Source of the DNA: Planctomycetales bacterium
GTDB lineage: Bacteria; Planctomycetota; Planctomycetia; Pirellulales; Pirellulaceae
Assembly: GCA_020427005.1 (NCBI GenBank)
Contig: JAGQOY010000007.1
Location: 1-64,000 of the forward strand
Direction of reading: 5' to 3'
Length of the DNA: 64,000 nucleotides
Shown piece after piece: positions 44,256 through 51,967 of the stretch; position 1 is the first letter of the stretch; each line of letters opens with the position of its first letter. A program made the position numbers and the translations under genes. Below the pieces are notes generated by a model. That model was not told the origin of the DNA, made no database searches, and was given only the letters and a program-made list of their open reading frames with translations.

Positions 44256-46487
44256 CTATCCTTTTGCTGTACGGAGTGCATCGAGCACGCGTTTCGGAGT
44301 CAATGGAATGGTTGGCACGCGCACACCAAGTGCATTGCACACGGCATTCGAAATAGCTGTGCAGCCGCTAATGGCGGGTGGTTCGCCCAAGCCAATCACG
44401 CCCCTAGCTCGTTCAGATTCGGGCTCATGTAGATGAACGACCAAATTGCCGATGTCTCCAAGCCGAGGTAACCTGTAGTCAGCCAATTCGCTGTTAACAA
44501 ACACACCTGTTTTCGGATCGTTAATGCGCTGCTCAAATAAAGCGGCCGCAATGCTCATGATCATAGCACCATAAATTTGGCTCTCCGCGGTTTTCCGGTT
44601 GATGATCAAGCCCATGTCCTGCACGGCAACCATGCGCTTAATCTTTACTTGGCCAGTTTCGGTGTCCACTGCAACATGGGCCATTTGGCAACCAGCCACA
44701 TTTTCACTGGATAGGGGACTGGCGGTTCCACGAGCGTAGCTGGAATTTACTTCCAGTGGTTGAATGCCAATCAAGCTACATGCTTGCTTCCAGGTCATTT
44801 CTTTGCCACTGTAGTCTCGGGCGACGATTTTGCCGCCAACCGCATCTAATATATCTGCTGACACGTCCAGCTTTTTCGCGACCAGATCAAGCACCTTTGC
44901 CAAGGCATCTTGAGCAGCTCGGCGGTGAGACTCCGTTACGGCACCGACGGTGGTGCTTCCGCCGGAAGCACCGCTAAATGGATAGGTTGAACTTCCGATA
45001 TTGACTTTGACTTCATCCAAAGTCAGGCCAAAAGTCTCTGCCAACACCATGGCACAAACTGTGCGTGTTCCGGTTCCCAGGTCTTGAGTACCGCAATAGG
45101 ACTCAACACCTCCATCGGCATGGATCTTCAGCAAACAATTCGAACTGTTGGCTGTTCCTGCCCACTTATGAATGCCAATCCCTAACCCTTCAACAACTGC
45201 TCCCGACTTCTTGCCTTTGCCATGAGGATGCCAATGTTTACGCCAGTTAATCAAATCAGCTGCAATCCTCAACTGCTCTGCATAAACCGGGGCCTTTTCC
45301 GGCGTATCGATATTCTCTAGATTCCGCAGGAAAATATCGAGGCTGTCCACTCCCATCTTAGCCGCTAGATCATCGTAGGCGGTTTGGGTAATCGCACAGG
45401 CCTGAGGATGGTTGGGCGCCCGCCAGGCAACGGACGGTTCGTTGTCGGTGACAATACCGGTTGCTTTTCTGCGAAAACTCTTGGGCCGAAAAACATAGGG
45501 AATGTTTCCCACTGCCACAGTGGACCCATTGAATCCAGAGGTGCCCCAATGCAGGGAATCCCACACGCGGACCACGCCGTTGGCATCAGCTCCCAGTTTG
45601 ACTTTGATATATCCCGAGGGCCTGTTTCCAGCGATCTTTAGCTCTTGATCGCGAGTTAGCATAAATTTGACTGGTCGCCCAGTCACTTTAGAAATCTCTG
45701 CGGCTGCAATTCCCCAATAATTCGGTTGAAACTTGCTTCCAAAACCACCGCCGATGTAATCGCAAGTCACGTCCACATCATCAGCGGTGATTTCGAGTGC
45801 TCCAGCAAAGCCGTCATCGGCTTGGGATACATTTTGTGTCGACAAGTAGACCTTCAGCTTGCCATCGACCCAGTGAACAGTCGCACCATGAGGTTCAAGG
45901 CAACAGTGAGTAATGCTGTCTATTCCATATTCGCCTTCGACGACGTGCGCGGAAGTGTCGAACAGGTGCTGCATGACCTTATTCTCCCATTCCTCTTCGT
46001 CCTCATCATCACCTGGCTCACCAAGAGCTTCATCCAATTCAATGCCACCTCCAGCAGGTTTGGTTCGACCGTTGGCCTCAGCGGACTGGAGATCATGATC
46101 GGCGGTGAAGGCATCCAGTAATTTGTATTGCACTTTTACCTTGGAAACGCCCTCCGCGGCGGCTGCTTCATTCTCTGCAGCCACAGCAACCAAGAGGGTT
46201 CCATCTGCCCGAATCTCTACCGGATCATCATTAGGCCCTGGGGCATTCAAGCGGTGAATGTAAACAACGCCTGGCACCTTCTCAGCTTCGCTGATGTCTA
46301 CCGCCAAGACATTGCAATGGGCATGTGGGCACCCAAGCCCTCTCACGATCAGCTGATTTGGCAAGTTGACATCATAAGTGTACTTGGCGGTTCCACCGGA
46401 CTTCTCGAGCCCGTCTAAACGGTCGACTCTCTTTCCAATCCACCGCATCTTATGATTTTCAGGCCAACGATAATCTACCTCAGCCAT
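44256..46487 (-). CDS. molybdopterin-binding catalytic subunit of xanthine-dehydrogenase-family enzyme
   Basis: A 743-residue catalytic subunit. Moco-binding and active-site motifs are intact: GGGFGSKFQP, AWRAPNHPQA, CGTQDLGTGT, PFSGASGGSTT and the catalytic Glu in IGLGEPPAI. Substrate is unknown (aldehyde or N-heterocycle hydroxylation is the family chemistry). An acidic insertion (GEPGDDEDEEEWENK, ~160-175) is unusual. It has no signal peptide, like PaoC. It overlaps the upstream [2Fe-2S] gene by 8 bp and is followed 5 bp later by the FAD-subunit gene: order [2Fe-2S], Mo, FAD. It needs molybdopterin-cytosine dinucleotide insertion factors that are not in the window. Confidence 0.93.
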   Translation of the reverse strand: MAEVDYRWPENHKMRWIGKRVDRLDGLEKSGGTAKYTYDVNLPNQLIVRGLGCPHAHCNVLAVDISEAEKVPGVVYIHRLNAPGPNDDPVEIRADGTLLVAVAAENEAAAAEGVSKVKVQYKLLDAFTADHDLQSAEANGRTKPAGGGIELDEALGEPGDDEDEEEWENKVMQHLFDTSAHVVEGEYGIDSITHCCLEPHGATVHWVDGKLKVYLSTQNVSQADDGFAGALEITADDVDVTCDYIGGGFGSKFQPNYWGIAAAEISKVTGRPVKFMLTRDQELKIAGNRPSGYIKVKLGADANGVVRVWDSLHWGTSGFNGSTVAVGNIPYVFRPKSFRRKATGIVTDNEPSVAWRAPNHPQACAITQTAYDDLAAKMGVDSLDIFLRNLENIDTPEKAPVYAEQLRIAADLINWRKHWHPHGKGKKSGAVVEGLGIGIHKWAGTANSSNCLLKIHADGGVESYCGTQDLGTGTRTVCAMVLAETFGLTLDEVKVNIGSSTYPFSGASGGSTTVGAVTESHRRAAQDALAKVLDLVAKKLDVSADILDAVGGKIVARDYSGKEMTWKQACSLIGIQPLEVNSSYARGTASPLSSENVAGCQMAHVAVDTETGQVKIKRMVAVQDMGLIINRKTAESQIYGAMIMSIAAALFEQRINDPKTGVFVNSELADYRLPRLGDIGNLVVHLHEPESERARGVIGLGEPPAISGCTAISNAVCNALGVRVPTIPLTPKRVLDALRTAKG

Positions 46488-47070
46488 TTTGATTTCCTTT
46501 CACAAGTGCGATGACGGCTTGAAGAACATTGGCGTAAGTTCCACAACGGCAGATGTTGCCGTTCAGTCCCGCCCGAATTTGTTCCTCTGTTGCATCTGGA
46601 TGTTGATTCAGAAAGGCTTTTACTGCGACGACAAAACCTGGAGTACAGAATCCGCATTGTTGAGCGTCATTGCTTACGAACGCCTTTGGGATATCTCCGT
46701 CTTTCAATCCTTCACATGTCGAGATGGACTTCCCAGAAACGGCTACAGTCAGTGTCGTCGAAGCCATTACCGGTTTGCCATCCACTAAGACGGTGCTGGC
46801 TCCGCTGCTACCGTCGCTGCTTACCGGTTTGGCGCCGGTAAGATTCAGCTGATATCTCAGCGTATCCAATAACGTCGTACGCGGTTCAACCGTAACGGTT
46901 TTCTTTTGACCATTTACGGTTAGAGACACTTGCGTTTCGCCAGCGATAATTGGTACCGGCACAATCGCGGCCGAAGCCGACTGAGTACTAGTAACTGAAG
47001 ATGCGGCAGCGGCTACACCAGAGCCTCGCAGAAATGCTCGGCGGCTGAAGCCTTTTGTTGGTTGCGACAT
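46480..47070 (-). CDS. Tat-exported [2Fe-2S] subunit with serine-substituted N-terminal cluster site
   Basis: About 196 residues. A Tat signal SRRAFLRGSGVAAAASS precedes a plant-type ferredoxin domain and a helical [2Fe-2S]-binding domain. The second cluster site is intact (QQCGFCTPGF, NICRCGTY). The first site is not: where relatives have TGxK-x-V-C-D-x-G-x-C-G-A-C-T, this protein reads TGAKPVSSDGSSGASTVLVD, and the fourth Cys (usual NSCL) is replaced in PVMASTTL. All four ligands are Ser (AGC/TCG codons, read directly). The fold seems kept but the cluster is presumably absent. ATG 47070 is chosen as it places the twin-arginine motif near the N-terminus; GTG 47118 is an alternative. Confidence 0.9.
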   Translation of the reverse strand: MSQPTKGFSRRAFLRGSGVAAAASSVTSTQSASAAIVPVPIIAGETQVSLTVNGQKKTVTVEPRTTLLDTLRYQLNLTGAKPVSSDGSSGASTVLVDGKPVMASTTLTVAVSGKSISTCEGLKDGDIPKAFVSNDAQQCGFCTPGFVVAVKAFLNQHPDATEEQIRAGLNGNICRCGTYANVLQAVIALVKGNQNG

Positions 47071-47466
47071 AATGTTAAACCCACCGAAATGCGTTTGCTG
47101 GGGAACCAGACCACTCACCGACGCAACGATTTGCTCAGCAGGATGTCATTCCAGATACTACAACGATTGCTCGCGGTATCCCATGACGATCGCCAATGTC
47201 GGATAAGCGCCTCCCTGTTAACTGGTAATTCGTAACTTGAATTGGTAATGAACTCTGTTCAACGCGTGTCTCGTTCAACGAGTTTTCGTAAAATCAATTA
47301 CATGCGTGGCTATGGAGAATTACCAGAGCGTATACGATTGAATCAGCAGATTCAATCAGCCTGCATCAAAAAGTGGTTGCTGTGTTCGCAGCATTCAGGC
47401 CTTGACCCGCATTAGAATAAGCACTTTCTTTGGGGGGCTCGAAGCGAGCGCGCTTGGGCCATGTTA
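47071..47466. promoter_or_regulatory. region upstream of molybdenum hydroxylase operon with inverted repeat
   Basis: About 400 bp. A perfect 9-bp inverted repeat GATTGAATC/GATTCAATC with 4-nt spacer lies at 47336-47357. A short repeat GTTCAACG occurs twice near 47257-47283. No U-tract follows the inverted repeat. It may be an operator for the operon, or a terminator-like structure for the three-gene unit that ends at 47467. Confidence 0.4.
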
Positions 47467-48048
47467 TTAGGGTACCTGAGGTGAGTCAGAGACCTCTCGT
47501 TTGCGTAATCGATTTTGGTCTTGGCAGCATGCGCATGGCCCAGTTTCAAACATTGTTATTGCACACACATCACACCAATAGTCGATTTCAAAACGTTTTT
47601 CAGCTTCCAATTGAACGATCCGCAATACCTGAACAAAGGGCTGTTTCACATGCTTGCGGACAGTAATTTCCATGTCCTGGTTTCGCAATCGCTCATCGGT
47701 CCGAAATGCACGTCCACGTATGTTTTCGACAAGGGGATAAACTTGTTCATCCTCAGCTACTAGCGCAAGAACTCGCTCATGGGATTCAGGCACGACCGAT
47801 ATATGAAATCGTTCTTTGAGAACATTGGACAGCCAATCAACTCGGCCACGAATTCGTACAGTTGAGTACAAGTCCGAAGGATCCGGACTAGAATCTTTTT
47901 CGCTCGCCGTTTCCGTGATCGGCTGTTCTTCCCCAACAGAAGCTTGAGCTATGGGTGGCTCGCCGCCTGCGCAAGTTAAGGAAAACCATGGGCTAATGAT
48001 GCAAAACGCCAAATATCTACACGCAAATATTGGCTTCCTCGGGTCCAT
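47467..48048 (-). CDS. secreted Cys-cluster protein, 193 residues, unknown
   Basis: N-terminal hydrophobic segment ending in Cys (FCIISPWFSLTCAGG), possibly a lipoprotein signal. It is followed by a polar linker (SEKDSSPDPSD), a mixed domain (DLYSTVRIRGRVDWLSNVLKE, residues ~59-140) and a C-terminal zinc-ribbon-like set WCDVCAITMFE ... CACCQDQNRLRKR, i.e. CxxC and CxCC, which could bind a metal. Family not recognised. It is the third gene of a run after DUF1326 and another secreted protein; spacing to the preceding gene is 30 bp. Confidence 0.6.
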   Translation of the reverse strand: MDPRKPIFACRYLAFCIISPWFSLTCAGGEPPIAQASVGEEQPITETASEKDSSPDPSDLYSTVRIRGRVDWLSNVLKERFHISVVPESHERVLALVAEDEQVYPLVENIRGRAFRTDERLRNQDMEITVRKHVKQPFVQVLRIVQLEAEKRFEIDYWCDVCAITMFETGPCACCQDQNRLRKREVSDSPQVP

Positions 48049-48078
48049 TTAAGATAACCTCGAACAAAATTCTGGCCG

Positions 48079-48750
48079 CTATTCGGCCGCGTGCCCTACC
48101 ACGACCAATGAAATGGGTACTGGTCGATTGCCGCTGGGATCCGAGCCAGCAATCTGCGTTTGGAGTACCCACCAGTCATGGTCTTCGTCGTGGGCGAGGC
48201 CTGTTGACTTCCCATCGCCAGCACGCTGTAAACACATCATGGCTGGATGGGCCGAACCGGCAACTTCTGCACTAGCTGTCAACAACTGCTCTGCTTCCCA
48301 AGAGTGTTTTGGCGAGTCAGCTTCGGAGTTAACAAGAACCACAAAATCTCGTGTGGGAGAGGTTCCAACATGATTGCCGTCGACAGGCTGCAGTGCAAAA
48401 CGCAGCGTATACCAGCCACTGCTTACTTGCTGATCGCGAAACTCGGAGCTACGTCTAGAATAGTGAATTACGCCGAGCAGTTGACCCTCATGAAATGGGT
48501 ACAGACGCTGCTCGTCAGCTTTAAAATCTGCCACCAACTCCAATTGCTTGCAAAACCAGATTTCACATTCTGTGCGACTCCCACGAACAACACGAATTCC
48601 TTGTTCGTTGAGGACTTGACGCAATTCAGCTGAAATTTTTTCACTATCTGGGGCACTCGCAATGTCTTCCAAGCGATAATCTTGCGCGGAAACAAGACTA
48701 CCACAACAAAGAAGCAAGAAAACTGAATAGAATCGACTGTAGTTCGTCAT
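48079..48750 (-). CDS. secreted protein, 223 residues, unknown
   Basis: Signal peptide FYSVFLLLCCGSLVSAQ. The mature part is a mixed alpha/beta domain (residues ~30-90 RLEDIASAPDSEKISAEL; IWFCKQLELVADFKADEQRL) followed by a beta-rich half (GWYTLRFALQPVDGNHVG, DFVVLVNSE, PISLVVVGHAA). No catalytic motif recognised. It begins 97 bp after the DUF1326 gene and ends 30 bp before the Cys-cluster gene, so the three are probably one operon of envelope proteins. Confidence 0.65.
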   Translation of the reverse strand: MTNYSRFYSVFLLLCCGSLVSAQDYRLEDIASAPDSEKISAELRQVLNEQGIRVVRGSRTECEIWFCKQLELVADFKADEQRLYPFHEGQLLGVIHYSRRSSEFRDQQVSSGWYTLRFALQPVDGNHVGTSPTRDFVVLVNSEADSPKHSWEAEQLLTASAEVAGSAHPAMMCLQRAGDGKSTGLAHDEDHDWWVLQTQIAGSDPSGNRPVPISLVVVGHAAE

Positions 48751-48847
48751 GGTTCTCTAAATCGTGAAAGTTGAGAAAGCTCTGGGCAACCCGGTAGTTA
48801 CCCAAATGGATTTTATTAGAAATGCTGAAACCACAATGAAATAGTGA

Positions 48848-49552
48848 TTATAAGTTTGTAGCAATCTGCACTTCTTCGGAAGCATCAACTTCGAAAGTCC
48901 CCAAATAGGCAGTGCGGCTGTCGGGGATTTCCCAACGGACACCTAGGCTGCGAGCGGTCGCTCCTCCATCAATCGTAACCCCTGGCACGAAACCGCTCAG
49001 CTTTGCCAGCGGCGGATAGTAAGCAGATTCATTCGAGCAAATGCAATCACCTTTACGTGCTCTGCGGGCATCCAAGTGACCGTATTTGCCTACCGAGACC
49101 TTGGCGGTTACGTCACCATAGTTGAAGTCCATGTTGATCTCGGACCGCTTTACATCGCAAATGATTTCATCATCCAGGCCTGTTTGATGTAAAGCAAACT
49201 TTCGAAGCGCATCTGCTTGCTCAGTATTGGCTTCTTCGTCGACGATCAGCATGGCTTTCTTAAGCTTAGCATCCTCGAATCCATTGAACCCCAAGGTATG
49301 AGAGCCTTTGACGATCAACGCCACCCCTAGCCCTTTCAAGTCAACTCCAGCAAATTTACCATCCTCAACTTGCCAGGTCATGAGTGCGTCTTTTCCGGTC
49401 AATCCAACTTCACCATTAGCAAAGCAAGGCCCCGTATAGACCTGGCAAGTTCGTGCTTCGACATACGTGCCGCGCATTGGCTGATCAGCACATGCGACAG
49501 TACCCAAGATCGCAAAAACTCCAAATAAGCAAACTAAGTTGACTCGTAACAT
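48848..49552 (-). CDS. secreted DUF1326 protein
   Basis: A 234-residue exported protein (signal LVCLFGVFAILGTVACA). The DUF1326 core shows YVEARTCQVYTGPCFANGE, VGLTGKDALMTWQV, LIVKGSHTLGFNGFE, QADALRKFALHQTG and KGDCICSNESAYYPPLAK. Several Cys (TCQVYTGPC, DCIC) are conserved in the family and may form disulfides or a metal site. The function is unknown. It is the first gene of the three-gene unit running to 47467. Confidence 0.85.
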   Translation of the reverse strand: MLRVNLVCLFGVFAILGTVACADQPMRGTYVEARTCQVYTGPCFANGEVGLTGKDALMTWQVEDGKFAGVDLKGLGVALIVKGSHTLGFNGFEDAKLKKAMLIVDEEANTEQADALRKFALHQTGLDDEIICDVKRSEINMDFNYGDVTAKVSVGKYGHLDARRARKGDCICSNESAYYPPLAKLSGFVPGVTIDGGATARSLGVRWEIPDSRTAYLGTFEVDASEEVQIATNL

Positions 49553-49780
49553 TCATGAATCTCCCAGGGTCCTATTAATTCGTAAGTATTGGCAGGACAA
49601 CTCCGAGTTGAAACGCAAGATTGCCTACAGGAAAAGTGCCAGAAACAAAAACCGAACCAATTTTTCAATCTCATTCTAGAAAAAGCTCCAGTCGGAGTCC
49701 ATCTGATAAGCTTCTGATGGGTTCGATTGCGGCTCATACTCGAAGAACAGAACAGAATTTTTCCTAAAAGAGACGATTTG

Positions 49781-51616
49781 TTAGAAATGATTGAGCTGGT
49801 TGATCACTAATAGTGCGTCCAGTGCAGTCAAAGCGTTATCTGCATTGGTATCGACATAGGCAGCACTAATGAAATCAGGGGCAGCCTCGCTCAGGTGCCA
49901 ATCATTGGTTCGATTGATCAAGTTTATGATGATCAACGCGTCGTTGGTCGTGACATGGCCGTCGAAGTTGACGTCCAAACTCTGAAGCGGATTGTGCCAC
50001 AGGGTTCCGTCGTATACTGTCAACATCACCTGGTCTGTGGCTAGTACATGAGCTCTTCCCTCCCTTGAAACATCGATTCGGTTTACAAACCAGCCATTTT
50101 CGTCGAATTGAAGCCTGTCCTCCGCTGCCAGCCGAACAGTCAGCGAATTTGATTCATTAAGCGATAAGAGCGAGTTTTCCTCAACCTGAAAAGTGGTGGC
50201 TGTTGTTCCCAACAGTTGGATCTCGTCCACGCCGCTCAATCTAGTAGAGACTGAATCGAGATCGAAAAACTGAGTCGCATTCACCGCAAGAATGTCATGC
50301 GCGGTTCCAAGATCGATTGAGAGATTAGGCCAGTTATCAAATGCGGCTTGGTTTACAGACACGCGGTCCTCGGCTTCGCCCAAAGTCACGTACACTGGTT
50401 GCATTGAAGTCTGCGCAAGTTGCAATTCGAGATTAGTATTTCCTGCCACACAAAAGCGCATCTCAGTTAGCGTATCACCCATACGAGTACTCGTCGTTAG
50501 GGCTAGGGATGGCGCGAGAAGTTTTAAATTCTCTGGTGAGACTTCAAGCTGCGCAGTGTTGATTTTCAATTTTGTCACCAAGAAATCTACATGGACAATC
50601 CGAGCTTCATCGTCGGAAACCTCCATTCGATGGGGTTCATTGGTTGCCAGTCTGTCCCCGGCGTTGACGCTAAGAGATTCGCTAAGTTGGACGAGCGGCG
50701 TTAGCGTCCCTAGAATTGGGTCAACTTCGTATAGTATGTTGTCGTCGCGATGGGTCAGAAACCGAAAACCATCGAAGGACAGATTGTAAAATCTATCCGC
50801 AGGAGCAAAAACTCCTAGCTTGCGTACCTCACCTTGCAAGTTATAAGCGTATGCCGAATTCGAGAAGTTATCAAACAAAACTATCTCACGATTTACCCAA
50901 TCAAAGGCTAGCGATGTCGTGGAGCGAATACCGCTAATGCTTGGCTCACTATCTGACACAGGAATCAATGTAGCAGTCGCACGGTCGATCTTGAATAGTC
51001 TAAGCGCAGGTACCGGTTCACCTGCATCGCTGGGCCGTGCGAGTGTGTAGACTTCATCCATCAAAGGATCGTAGGCCAAGCCGCCCACAACTTGTTGGCC
51101 CAAGTGTCCGACTAGGGTCTGTTCACCGGTTTCAGCATCGATCTTGTATAAGGAATCGTACACGTGACCGCTGGCGAAATATTCTCCGTCGACAGTCTTG
51201 ATGAGTCCGTTGCGATTGGTGTCACTAGCAGCTCCGAGCGGCATAACCTCACCTGAAATGGAATCGATCTTTGCGAGTCGGTAATTGCCACTCGCATTAT
51301 CCATCTGCATGGCGAAGTGTTCATAGGGGAAGGTCTGTATCAATCCCATTGGCGGCTTCATCCTGATAAGAACTTCGCCGGGTGTCACGTTCTCAAGCTG
51401 ATACTCACCGTTGACATCACTGAAGTCAGAGGGCTCACCCGGGTCGAATTGTCCATTTTGATTTGAATCGAACCAAATGAAGCCATTGGCTACCGGCAAA
51501 TCGTCCGGGTCTCGAACATGAATACCTGCTCCATTTACTGAGATCGTTCCAGCAATGGATGCCAGGACAATTCTAGATTCAAGGGACTCAACACGCGGAT
51601 GAAGATAGATTCGCAT
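49781..51616 (-). CDS. dockerin type I protein with planctomycete N-terminal motif
   Basis: About 611 residues. The start HPRVESLESRIVLAS is the LESR-type N-terminal segment typical of planctomycete surface proteins. Then come a carboxypeptidase-regulatory/SdrD B-like fold (GFIWFDSNQNGQFDPGEP, DVNGEYQLENVTPGEVLIR), a long propeller-like region with repeated Asp-rich turns, and a C-terminal dockerin I pair of calcium loops: DVNFDGHVTTNDALIIIN and DTNADNALTALDALLVIN. Likely a secreted surface-associated structural protein; dockerin partners are not known in planctomycetes. ATG 51616 preferred over TTG 51622. Confidence 0.82.
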   Translation of the reverse strand: MRIYLHPRVESLESRIVLASIAGTISVNGAGIHVRDPDDLPVANGFIWFDSNQNGQFDPGEPSDFSDVNGEYQLENVTPGEVLIRMKPPMGLIQTFPYEHFAMQMDNASGNYRLAKIDSISGEVMPLGAASDTNRNGLIKTVDGEYFASGHVYDSLYKIDAETGEQTLVGHLGQQVVGGLAYDPLMDEVYTLARPSDAGEPVPALRLFKIDRATATLIPVSDSEPSISGIRSTTSLAFDWVNREIVLFDNFSNSAYAYNLQGEVRKLGVFAPADRFYNLSFDGFRFLTHRDDNILYEVDPILGTLTPLVQLSESLSVNAGDRLATNEPHRMEVSDDEARIVHVDFLVTKLKINTAQLEVSPENLKLLAPSLALTTSTRMGDTLTEMRFCVAGNTNLELQLAQTSMQPVYVTLGEAEDRVSVNQAAFDNWPNLSIDLGTAHDILAVNATQFFDLDSVSTRLSGVDEIQLLGTTATTFQVEENSLLSLNESNSLTVRLAAEDRLQFDENGWFVNRIDVSREGRAHVLATDQVMLTVYDGTLWHNPLQSLDVNFDGHVTTNDALIIINLINRTNDWHLSEAAPDFISAAYVDTNADNALTALDALLVINQLNHF

Positions 51617-51967
51617 CGACAAACTTGATCGTAGAATTAAGATTTCAGCCAGTCATGGAAGCAACGTACGATTACTGCTCAACTATAGTTTAGCTGCGGT
51701 GCCTGATTTTAGATATGGTTTCCCTCTGCGTCTTCTTTGCCAAGAAAACGTTGAGCTACCCGGGAACGCGCCCAGTTTCATATATCGCGCAGTTCATATC
51801 CAACATTCGTCTGCCCTATATTAATGTAGTTGCTTGGCTGACGCCGCTCGAAGACAATGATGGCAGGCATAACGTCACTTGCAAATCGCATCGGGCACTC
51901 AACAAAGCTCATTATTCAAGATCGATTTGCTCTTCAGTCCCAGAACGTTTTTTTGGAGTCCGCGACC
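51617..51967. other. divergent intergenic region
   Basis: About 350 bp upstream of both the dockerin gene and the giant cytochrome gene. The only site I can support is GGAG about nine bases before the GTG at 51968. An alternative ATG of the cytochrome frame lies at 51857. Confidence 0.4.
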
